Shown here one piece after another: positions 57,445 through 64,000 of a stretch of DNA of 64,000 nucleotides. Location of the stretch: positions 52,197 through 116,196 of the forward strand of contig NZ_JAMOIE010000004.1 in the NCBI RefSeq assembly GCF_024448935.1. Reading direction: 5' to 3'. The notes under the pieces were generated by a model. The model was not told the origin of the DNA. It searched no databases and saw only the letters and a list, made by a program, of their open reading frames with translations. Every line of letters starts with the position of its first letter. Positions within the stretch are counted from its first letter, which is position 1. Origin of the DNA: Stutzerimonas stutzeri. GTDB lineage: Bacteria > Pseudomonadota > Gammaproteobacteria > Pseudomonadales > Pseudomonadaceae. The position numbers and the translations under genes were made by a program.

Positions 57445-58720
57445 GATGGGTTGCACCCATCCTACGGCTGCGCGCATGGTTGATGGGTTGGGCCCATCCT
57501 GCGAGCTGCGTTCGGAATCGCTCATTTCACCGGGATTCGATTCGTCCCCAGGGCTTGCGGCAACCCGCGAATAGCCGATTTTTCTGCTAAGGTTTGCCGC
57601 CGGCTCGTTCCGGCCACCGCCGTTCCCGCGCCGCCAGCCTGCTGCCGGCGAGCCTGCCGATGAGAATCCATGTCCGCCGTCGTCAATGTCGTCCTGCCGG
57701 TTTTCGCGCTGATCCTGCTGGGTTTCATCTGTCGCCGTACCGGACGCATGGGGCCGACCGGCGCCTCCGAGCTGAACCGTTTCGTGGTCTGGCTGGGGTT
57801 GCCAGCGCTGCTGTTCAGCGTCGTCGCCAATTCCACTTGGCAGCAGCTTTGGCAGCCAGGCTTCATCACGGCGTTCTCGGTGGGCTGCCTCGGTGTCTTC
57901 GGCTTCACGCTGGGTTATCGACTGTTGCAAAAGCAGCCGCTGGCCGACGCCAGTCTCGATGCGCTGGGCGCGTCCTATGCCAATACTGGCTACATCGGCA
58001 TTCCGCTGTGCATGTTGGTGCTCGGCGACGAAGCGCTGCAGCCGGCCATGGTGGCGTCGATCATCGTCGTCTGTGTGCTGTTCGCCATTGCCCTGGCCTG
58101 CGTGGAAACCGGATTGCACGCCGGGCAGGGCTTCAACCAGACGTTGCGAAAGGTCAGTGTCGCGCTGCTGCGTAATCCGCTGGTGGTGGCGCCCCTGCTG
58201 GGTGGGTTATGGGCGGCGAGCGGGTTGGAGCTGCCGGTGCCGGTGGCGACGCTGCTGACGTTGCTGGGCGCGGCGGCGGCGCCCTGCGCGTTGGTTTCGC
58301 TGGGGTTGTTCCTGGCGCAACCGCAGCCGGGTGGCACGGTGAGCGGTGTCTGGCCGCTGGTCACGCTGAAGCTGGTGGTGCAGCCGCTGATCACCTGGTA
58401 TCTGGCTTTTCAGGTGTTCGAGTTGCCCGCGCTCTGGGCCTACTCGGCGCTGCTGCTGAGCGCGCTGCCCACCGGTACCGGGCCCTATATGCTCGCCGAG
58501 TTCTATGGCCGCGAGGCCTCGCGGGTGTCGCGCGTGGTGCTGTATTCCACGCTGGGCTCGCTGCTGACCTTGTCGGCATGCCTGGTTCTGTTGCCCGTGT
58601 AGCCTCCAGCGTCTGCTTGGGGTTGAATTGGGTTTCACCCGTCTACGGACGGCAGTGGGCAGTGGGGTGACGGGCTTCCTGTCCAGCAGTCGGCGCCGCG
58701 TAGGATGGGTGCAACCCATC
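57445..58720. repeat. REP-like 22-bp elements flanking the AEC transporter gene
   Basis: GATGGGTTGCACCCATCCTA.. at 57445-57466 is exactly inverted at 58699-58720, and a diverged direct copy (GATGGGTTGGGCCCATCCTG..) is at 57482-57503. Each is an imperfect palindrome. The pair brackets the transporter gene. Confidence 0.85.
57670..58602 (+). CDS. AEC-family (auxin efflux carrier-like) transporter
   Basis: 310 residues with about ten membrane helices, including VVLPVFALILLGFICRRTGR, FVVWLGLPALLFSVVANSTW, LGASYANTGYIGIPLCMLVL and a closing VLYSTLGSLLTLSACLVLLP. Members export organic acids or amino acids. It is monocistronic and flanked by inverted 22-bp repeats. Substrate unknown. Confidence 0.9.
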   Translation: MSAVVNVVLPVFALILLGFICRRTGRMGPTGASELNRFVVWLGLPALLFSVVANSTWQQLWQPGFITAFSVGCLGVFGFTLGYRLLQKQPLADASLDALGASYANTGYIGIPLCMLVLGDEALQPAMVASIIVVCVLFAIALACVETGLHAGQGFNQTLRKVSVALLRNPLVVAPLLGGLWAASGLELPVPVATLLTLLGAAAAPCALVSLGLFLAQPQPGGTVSGVWPLVTLKLVVQPLITWYLAFQVFELPALWAYSALLLSALPTGTGPYMLAEFYGREASRVSRVVLYSTLGSLLTLSACLVLLPV

Positions 58721-58744
58721 AACCCATACAATGCGCCGCGTCGA

Positions 58745-59692
58745 TCACGCTGACGGCCGGGTTACTTCCAGCACCACCGCGGCGATGCGGTCGCACTGGA
58801 TATAGGCACCATCGAGCAATTCCTCGCCGAATACATCCGGGTCCACTTCACGATAGCTCCATTGCAGCCCGCGTCCTTCCAGGCGCTGGCTGACTTCGCG
58901 GAGAAAAGGGTCCTGGTTGCTCACCATCGCCACCCCGGTGTAGAGCAGCAGTGTGCCGCATGGGGCCAGACGTTCCAGCGCGTTGTCGAAGATCGCCAGC
59001 GACAACCCGGCGCCCAGCGGACCGCCGCCGTGGCGGTAGGCGCGCTCGCCCGGATCGACCAGATAGGGCGGGTTGGCCAGGATCAAATCGAATTCGCCCT
59101 CGACACCGTTTAGCAGATCGCTGTGTCGAGCCGCCAGGTTGTCAGCGCCCGCCAAGGCCGCGTTGATGCGCGTCAGGCGCAGCGCCGACGGATTGATATC
59201 CACGGCCAGTACTTCAGCCTGTGGCCGCGCCAGCGCGGTGAGGACGGCGCCGGCACCGGAGCCGCAGCCAACATCCACGACGCGGCCGATATGGCCTGGA
59301 TGATTGTTCAGGTGCGCCTGGATGGCATGGGCGAAACGGTAGGTGTCCGGGCCGAAGAACACCGCGTCTGGTGCATCGGTGGGGTAAGCCGAATGCACGA
59401 ACAGCTGGCCGTCGAGACTCGACAGCCGCACCCGACTGCGCCAGCGTGAGTCGCTGGGGGCAAGCACGCCGGCTTGATCCATCAGGCTGAAAGTTGCCGG
59501 CGGCAGCAGTTCATGCTGGAACGGCCGGCTCCAGCCGAACACACCTTCCAGATCTCTAGCCAGCTGGTTTTCCACCCGCGCGTTGACCCGCTCGTGCGTC
59601 AGCGGCGTGGGGGTGATGAAGTGATAACCGCGCTCGCGCAATGCCTGGGCCAGGTGCAGCAGCGCGCGGTCCTGGGCAGTTTCCGTGGTCAT
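58745..59692 (-). CDS. class I SAM-dependent methyltransferase (HemK/RlmF-like)
   Basis: 315 residues. The SAM site is VVDVGCGSGAGAVLTALA with acid VLAVDINPSALRL; the substrate-binding NPPY motif in DLILANPPYLVDPG indicates methylation of an amide or adenine nitrogen in rRNA, protein or DNA. The N-terminal 140 residues may be a recognition domain. It follows the iron-redox gene by 24 bp on the same strand. Confidence 0.87.
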   Translation of the reverse strand: MTTETAQDRALLHLAQALRERGYHFITPTPLTHERVNARVENQLARDLEGVFGWSRPFQHELLPPATFSLMDQAGVLAPSDSRWRSRVRLSSLDGQLFVHSAYPTDAPDAVFFGPDTYRFAHAIQAHLNNHPGHIGRVVDVGCGSGAGAVLTALARPQAEVLAVDINPSALRLTRINAALAGADNLAARHSDLLNGVEGEFDLILANPPYLVDPGERAYRHGGGPLGAGLSLAIFDNALERLAPCGTLLLYTGVAMVSNQDPFLREVSQRLEGRGLQWSYREVDPDVFGEELLDGAYIQCDRIAAVVLEVTRPSA

Positions 59693-59716
59693 GTCAGATT
59701 CCCTGGCGAGTTCGCC

Positions 59717-61165
59717 TCAGTTGAACAATCCGGTGAAGATGCGGGTGGCCAGCAGTCCGGCCGCGCTGTGATGGCGCGTCGGTGCCAACAGCGGCAGGAG
59801 GTGGCGCATGCGTGCTTCACGCGTGGGCAGCTGTGTCAGTTGCTGTTCGAGCAGCAAGGTTTCCTGATCGAAGTCGCTGACGGGCTGGCCCTGCTGCACC
59901 AGCGCCGGCTTTGCCGGCCGCTCGGTAGACGACCGTCGACGGCTGCTGAACGGCACTTGGCGTTGTGCAAGCGACGGCTGCGGCTTGCCACGGGTGGGCG
60001 CCTGCTCGGCCAGCCAGTCGCCAGCGATCCAGTCGTGAATCAGTTGCTGCTCGTGGGCGCTGAACACGCCGAACATCGGGGCCTGTTCGCCGGTAATCAG
60101 CTGCCAGAACCGGCTGTGCTGTGGGTCTTGGTGACGCTTGATCCAGCTGCGGCGCTGCAGCGTCTCGATGAATTGCGGGATCTGTTCCGGCTCGGCCAGC
60201 CATTGGTTCACGGTACGCCCATCGAAGCGGCAGTAGTCCGAATGCACGAACTGGCCGACGCCGGCCTTTTTCTCCAGCACGCGCAGCACTTCCTGCTCGG
60301 GCTCGAAACCGCCAATCACCGAAAGCGTGCTCGCCCCCAGCTCATTCAGGCGATAGCCGTTCATGACTCGTCGGTAGAATGCTTCGCCGTCGCCCACCTG
60401 CGGCCAGGCTGCAAGCAAGCCTTGAATGGCCTTCTTCGCATGGCCGTTGTCGGCGTTGTCGACCGTCACGTGCAAGGTGAAGTAATAGGGGTCGACGCCC
60501 AGCTCGGAGAGCTCGTAGGCGCTGATCAAGAGGTGCAGCGGGAGCTGTTCGTAGCCGAGGTTGAAACCGATCACCTCCGGCAGGAACTGCTCGGCGTGCT
60601 CGGCCAGCGCCAGCTGGATGGCTCCTTGGACGAAGTTGTCGTCATCCAGCGTCTGCCAGTCGTCACAGCCCTGGCTGGCGAGCAGCTTGCGATAAAGCAC
60701 CACGTGGTTCTTTTCCGGCTGACCTTCGCCCAGCTCCTCGAGATAGGTCTGGATCAGCGACGTGAAGCGCGCATCGTCCCAGCGCTGCAGCAGGCCATAG
60801 AGCCAGGCGCCATCGACCAGTTTGGTCGGCGCTACAGCGCGCAGGAAATGCAGCGCATGAGCCTTGCTGGTGAAGTAGCGACGTGGCCCGCCGGCGCGGC
60901 GTTCGTCGAGGTAGGCCTGATACTGCCCGCCGACCTTTGCCGTGTGTGCGTCCAGACAAGCCCCGAGCCCGGCTGGGTCGTGCGGCAGGTCGCAGGGCAG
61001 CGCTGAGGCTTCGTCCAGCTGTGCATTGAGGTAGTCAGCGGCGCGATTGCGCACGGCTGCGTCATCGGGGGCGTCGAGCAGGGCGAAGTAAAGTGCCCTG
61101 GAAGGCGCTGCCACCTCACAGGTCACAGGCGTGGTATCGACGGGCAGGCTTCGAGTCAGTTGCAT
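59717..61165 (-). CDS. iron-containing redox (haem-oxygenase-like diiron) protein
   Basis: 482 residues. The middle (about 170-360) fits the haem-oxygenase-like diiron oxidase fold: QLALAEHAEQFLPEVIGFNL, HLLISAYELSELGVDPYYFT and LHVTVDNADNGHAKKAIQGL contain Glu and His residues of the likely iron site. The remainder (about 400-460) is a basic, low-complexity segment. Substrate unknown; relatives oxidise lipids or amino acids. It precedes the methyltransferase gene, which could act in the same path. Confidence 0.78.
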   Translation of the reverse strand: MQLTRSLPVDTTPVTCEVAAPSRALYFALLDAPDDAAVRNRAADYLNAQLDEASALPCDLPHDPAGLGACLDAHTAKVGGQYQAYLDERRAGGPRRYFTSKAHALHFLRAVAPTKLVDGAWLYGLLQRWDDARFTSLIQTYLEELGEGQPEKNHVVLYRKLLASQGCDDWQTLDDDNFVQGAIQLALAEHAEQFLPEVIGFNLGYEQLPLHLLISAYELSELGVDPYYFTLHVTVDNADNGHAKKAIQGLLAAWPQVGDGEAFYRRVMNGYRLNELGASTLSVIGGFEPEQEVLRVLEKKAGVGQFVHSDYCRFDGRTVNQWLAEPEQIPQFIETLQRRSWIKRHQDPQHSRFWQLITGEQAPMFGVFSAHEQQLIHDWIAGDWLAEQAPTRGKPQPSLAQRQVPFSSRRRSSTERPAKPALVQQGQPVSDFDQETLLLEQQLTQLPTREARMRHLLPLLAPTRHHSAAGLLATRIFTGLFN

Positions 61166-61276
61166 AGATTCACACGGTGGCAGTGGGGAAACCCCCAGAT
61201 GATTTTTTGGCCGTCGCTGTACCGGATTAGTTCAGCGCGCCTGCCGAATGGCCGGCCATCTCGGCAGATTTGCATG

Positions 61277-61303
61277 CAACTTCTGCGATCGCGCGTCTTC
61301 CTA
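61277..61303 (+). promoter_or_regulatory. AlgU-like promoter before the small acidic protein gene
   Basis: CAACTT at 61277-61282 and TCCTA at 61299-61303 with 16 bp between. The -10 is identical to that of the ErsA-like gene; the -35 differs from GAACTT by one base. 61166-61276 shows nothing else. Confidence 0.5.
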
Positions 61304-61367
61304 ACCTATAGAGATGCCGAGTAGAGGTGCCGAGCGGTGTCCGAACGAGCAACCAGACGGAGGTCCC

Positions 61368-61586
61368 ATGAATCAATCCGAACGCGGCAAGGAAAACCTG
61401 GAAACGATCAACGATCGCAACGATGAGCGCATCGACCAGGCGGACAGGACCAGCAATGGCGAAGCCGCTGGCGGTGATCGTGACGACGTCCCAGGCGGCG
61501 CCTACAACGTCCCGCCGGGCATGGCCGATGCGGTCAGCGATGAAGATGCGTTGAAGCGCAACGACCAGGATCGCCCCGAGGGCTAG
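61368..61586 (+). CDS. small acidic hydrophilic protein, unknown
   Basis: 72 residues, rich in Asp, Asn, Glu, Arg and Gly, without hydrophobic core, e.g. ENLETINDRNDERIDQADRT and DAVSDEDALKRNDQDRPEG, so probably intrinsically disordered. ATG at 61368 follows GACGGAGGT. It resembles small stress-induced proteins of pseudomonads. The upstream AlgU-like promoter suggests envelope/osmotic stress control (inference). Confidence 0.72.
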   Translation: MNQSERGKENLETINDRNDERIDQADRTSNGEAAGGDRDDVPGGAYNVPPGMADAVSDEDALKRNDQDRPEG

Positions 61587-61720
61587 TCAGGGTTGCGGAG
61601 CAGAGCCTCGGCCCCGCTCCGCTAGCTGAACAGATAGTTGGCGAAGGCCCTTGCGAAATCCCAACTCACCGCAGCGAGATCGACATGAAACGATGTGGAC
61701 GGCGGTGCCTGTTGCACAAT

Positions 61721-61738
61721 TATATGGATAGCCATATA
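61721..61738. promoter_or_regulatory. palindromic candidate OhrR operator
   Basis: TATATGG-ATAG-CCATATA (61721-61738), 34 bp before the ohr start codon. A MarR-type dimer would bind such an A/T-rich palindrome; the adjacent ACAAT also echoes the TACAATT of known OhrR sites. Confidence 0.6.
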
Positions 61739-61771
61739 GTGGGTTGCCATTAACATTATCGGAGTCAGAAC

Positions 61772-62197
61772 ATGAGCACTTTATATTCCACTACGGTCAA
61801 CGCGGTCGGCGGGCGCAATGGCACGGTCAAAAGCGACGACGGGCTTCTGGACCTTGGGCTTGCGATGCCGGGTAGCCTGGGTGGCAAGGGTGGCGCGACC
61901 AATCCCGAGCAGCTCTTTGCCGCCGGTTATGCCGCCTGCTTCGGCAATGCGGTGATCCACGTCACCCGCAATAAGGAACAGAAGATCAAGGATGACGATG
62001 TCGAGGTGGCGGCCACCGTCGGCCTGGAACCCAACGGAAACGGCGGATTCGCGCTTACGGTCGCGCTGGAGGTCACGCTTGCCGGCGTTGACCAGCCGAC
62101 AGCGGAGGCGTTGGTCGCGCAGGCACATGAAGTTTGCCCGTATTCCAACGCGACGCGCGGCAATGTCGATGTGGCGCTGAGCGTGAGGACGCGATGA
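61772..62197 (+). CDS. ohr: organic hydroperoxide resistance protein (OsmC/Ohr)
   Basis: 141 residues. A thiol peroxidase that reduces organic hydroperoxides. The redox cysteines are C56 in GYAACFGNA and C122 in HEVCPYSNATRGN; an Arg in GGRNGTVKSDDG completes the site. A GGAGTCAGAAC leader supplies the ribosome site. Overlaps ohrR by 4 bp, and the palindrome upstream suggests control by it. Confidence 0.94.
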   Translation: MSTLYSTTVNAVGGRNGTVKSDDGLLDLGLAMPGSLGGKGGATNPEQLFAAGYAACFGNAVIHVTRNKEQKIKDDDVEVAATVGLEPNGNGGFALTVALEVTLAGVDQPTAEALVAQAHEVCPYSNATRGNVDVALSVRTR

Positions 62198-62661
62198 GCG
62201 ACACCCGGCACGCGAGCGGTGCCGGGGACTGGCTTCGCCTCGACCGGCAGATCTGCTTCCCCCTTTACGCGGCGACCAACCTGATGCAACGGCTGTATCG
62301 TCCGCTGCTGACGCCGCTGGGGCTGACCTATTCGCAATACCTGGTGCTGCTTCTGCTGTGGGAGCGGGAAAGCGCGACGGTCGGCGAATTGCGCGATTGC
62401 CTCCATCTTGATGCCGGGACCATCACGCCGCTGCTCAAGCGCATGGAGCGCGGCGGTCTCGTCACCCGCAGTCGGGACCGACAGGACGAGCGCCGTGTGA
62501 TCATTGCATTGACCCCGCACGCCAGCCAGTTGCGCGAGCAGGCCCGGCAGATTCCCGAAACCCTCGCGGCCCGGATCGGTCTGAACGACGTGGCGGGCGC
62601 GGACCTTCATGGCCTGACCACGTCGCTGGTCAAACGGCTGCACATCGTGCTCGACCGCTGA
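62194..62661 (+). CDS. ohrR: OhrR, MarR-family organic-peroxide sensor
   Basis: 155 residues. Winged helix: LTYSQYLVLLLLWERESATV, LDAGTITPLLKRMERGGLVT, RSRDRQDERRVIIALTP. The sensing cysteine is in LDRQICFPLYAATNLM at about residue 22, as in one-Cys/two-Cys OhrR. It starts within the ohr stop region (ATG at 62194), so the pair is coupled. Confidence 0.93.
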   Translation: MSDTRHASGAGDWLRLDRQICFPLYAATNLMQRLYRPLLTPLGLTYSQYLVLLLLWERESATVGELRDCLHLDAGTITPLLKRMERGGLVTRSRDRQDERRVIIALTPHASQLREQARQIPETLAARIGLNDVAGADLHGLTTSLVKRLHIVLDR

Positions 62662-62802
62662 CGGTCACGGCGCTGTTCAACAACACGACACCTGCATGAC
62701 GAGGTTCAACATCCAGCACACGCGTCTGCCCTGCCGGGCGCCATGACACCAGATAGGCGGCATCGAGGGCGATCACCCTCGATCCCCGAACAGGAGGCAC
62801 CA

Positions 62803-63708
62803 ATGTCATCGCTTGAGACCCAATTCCTTCCCCTGACCGAACATCATGACCGCTATGACGCGATCGACCCGCGCACGGCGCTGAAAGACAGCGCGTCGGG
62901 CAAGGTCATCTTCATCACCGGGGCGTCACGGGGAATCGGCCGGGCCACCGCTGTCGCCTTCGCCGAGGCGGGCGCACGGGCGGTCTATCTGACCGCACGC
63001 TCAGAGCGGGCGCTCGAAGAGACCCGAGACATGCTCCGACAGGCGAACCCGAACACGCAATGCGGATGGTCGGCCTGCGACGTCACCAGCGCGGCCCAGG
63101 TCGAAGCCGCCGTTGCCGACTGCGTGGCGAAATTCGGGGGCATCGACGTGGCCGATGCGAATGCCGGCTATCTCGACCACTGGGCCAGGATCGGCGAATC
63201 CGATCCGGAAAGCTGGTGGCACAGCTGGGAAGTGCACGTGAGAGGGGCCTATCATGTGATCCGCTTCTGCATGCCCCCTCTCATCGAGTCGGCGAAAAGG
63301 CGGGCCGACGACGGATCGAGCGGCGGTCATCTGATACTGCTGTCGTCGGTGGGTGCGCAGATGCTGGCCCCGACGGCATCCGATTACCAGACCTCCAAGC
63401 ACGCGATCAACCGCCTGTGCGAATTCGTCAATCTGGATCATGGCGAAGACGGCATCAAATGCTTTGCCATCCATCCGGGCGGCGTGGCCACCGCGCTGGG
63501 TCGGAACATGCCCGAGGAAATGCACGCCTATCTCACCGACAGCCCCGATCTGGCCGCCGGCTTTGTCGTCTGGCTGGCCTCGGGCAAGGCGGACTGGGCC
63601 AAAGGCCGCTATCTCAGCGCGAACTGGGATGTCGAGGAACTGACCTCGCGCCGGGACGAGATCCTCAGGGACGATCTGTTGGTGAACCGCCTGCGGACCA
63701 AGGCGTGA
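62803..63708 (+). CDS. short-chain dehydrogenase/reductase
   Basis: 301 residues. Rossmann motif FITGASRGIGRATAVAFAEA, ANAGYLD (usual NAG), Ser in LILLSSVGAQML and catalytic Tyr-Lys in DYQTSKHAINRL. Start at 62803 with CAGGAGGCACCA. It follows ohrR by 141 bp, and its sequence style looks unlike its core neighbours, closer to alphaproteobacterial genes (impression only). It may remove carbonyls formed by lipid peroxidation. Substrate unknown. Confidence 0.88.
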   Translation: MSSLETQFLPLTEHHDRYDAIDPRTALKDSASGKVIFITGASRGIGRATAVAFAEAGARAVYLTARSERALEETRDMLRQANPNTQCGWSACDVTSAAQVEAAVADCVAKFGGIDVADANAGYLDHWARIGESDPESWWHSWEVHVRGAYHVIRFCMPPLIESAKRRADDGSSGGHLILLSSVGAQMLAPTASDYQTSKHAINRLCEFVNLDHGEDGIKCFAIHPGGVATALGRNMPEEMHAYLTDSPDLAAGFVVWLASGKADWAKGRYLSANWDVEELTSRRDEILRDDLLVNRLRTKA

Positions 63709-64000
63709 CAGGGGGCGCCGCGTGCCTCGCATCGGTGGGCGGCGTCCCGGGGCCATGACCGCGTGGACAAGCAAAGCGTTGTCCACCCTTGTCACCGCTC
63801 CCGCCTGCCCTATCGAAGCCTCGCCGTTTCGTAGCGTGGAAAACGGCGGAGCCTTTTCCACGCGCCAGGTCCGGGCTACCTCTGGACGGGGCAGCGATGA
63901 ACCATTGGGTTTTCGCGGTGATTTGTGCAGCGGTTAAAACAGATAACGGAGTTAGCGGACGGAAAAAGGGCCGAATAAATAAATCTGTCCCCTTTTCTCA
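63709..64000. other. right-end stretch with no clear gene
   Basis: No supported gene. GTGGAAAA...TTTTCCAC (63836-63862) forms an inverted repeat. At 63964-64000 AAAAAGGG...CTGTCCCCTTTT resembles the end of an intergenic repeat or REP-associated element cut by the window edge. Confidence 0.4.

Overview
The window is a high-GC gammaproteobacterial chromosome segment that looks like the Pseudomonas stutzeri group (Stutzerimonas). The pointers are gene content and order: a puuR / cytochrome c5 / cupin / xpt block, a polA / DUF2782 / thrB block followed by an ErsA-type sRNA, a three-gene pntA-pntA2-pntB transhydrogenase, an xcp-type type II secretion operon, the oxyR-recG pair, and Pseudomonas-like REP palindromes. 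The species assignment is inference; no rRNA or tRNA gene is present to test it.

Layout. 1-2.9 kb: a decayed ridA, a PuuR-type regulator, cytochrome c5, a cupin and xpt. 3.1-8.7 kb: a sugar block on both strands with a DUF1080 protein and two GH13 enzymes on minus, one of them frameshifted by an 8-bp tandem duplication, then a type I GAPDH and a cyclodeaminase-like gene on plus. 8.7-13 kb: an iron-dependent alcohol dehydrogenase, a CoA-acylating semialdehyde dehydrogenase and an IclR regulator; between the last two lies a decayed second copy of the mmsA 3' end flanked by a 22-bp inverted repeat. 13.2-19.3 kb: core genes ppnN, thrB, a DUF2782 gene and polA, then an apparent ersA sRNA with a sigma-E/AlgU-like promoter and a strong terminator.

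20.2-34.5 kb is the most unusual region, a tellurite-resistance-type (Ter) stress island. It holds a metabolic half (ATP-grasp, phosphoribosyltransferase with TRSP-like tail, HAD phosphatase, StiP-type PRTase/Pelota-like protein, HpcH/HpaI-type lyase) and a TerZ-TerA-TerB-TerC-TerD-TerE half ended by a strong terminator. Around these are a second TerA-like protein, an unknown two-helix membrane protein, an AIM24-type protein with a GYF-like N-terminus, and a TerD-like domain fused to a trypsin-like protease with an intact catalytic triad. Published comparative genomics has proposed that such loci make a nucleoside-like metabolite and sense metal or phage stress at the membrane; the protease fusion adds a possible proteolytic output.

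34.7-38.1 kb: a DUF4105-type exported protein, three tandem DUF2388 paralogues and a DUF1127 gene. 38.3-41.2 kb: pntB-pntA2-pntA. 41.7-49.4 kb: type II secretion genes gspE to gspM (xcpR-Z) without gspC or gspD. 49.5-54 kb: a YbaK-like/HDOD protein, recG and oxyR. 54-64 kb: a nucleoside-diphosphate-sugar epimerase-like protein, a zinc alcohol dehydrogenase, an AEC transporter, a methyltransferase, a haem-oxygenase-like diiron protein, a small acidic protein behind an AlgU-like promoter, and an ohr-ohrR-SDR cassette. The right end has no clear gene.
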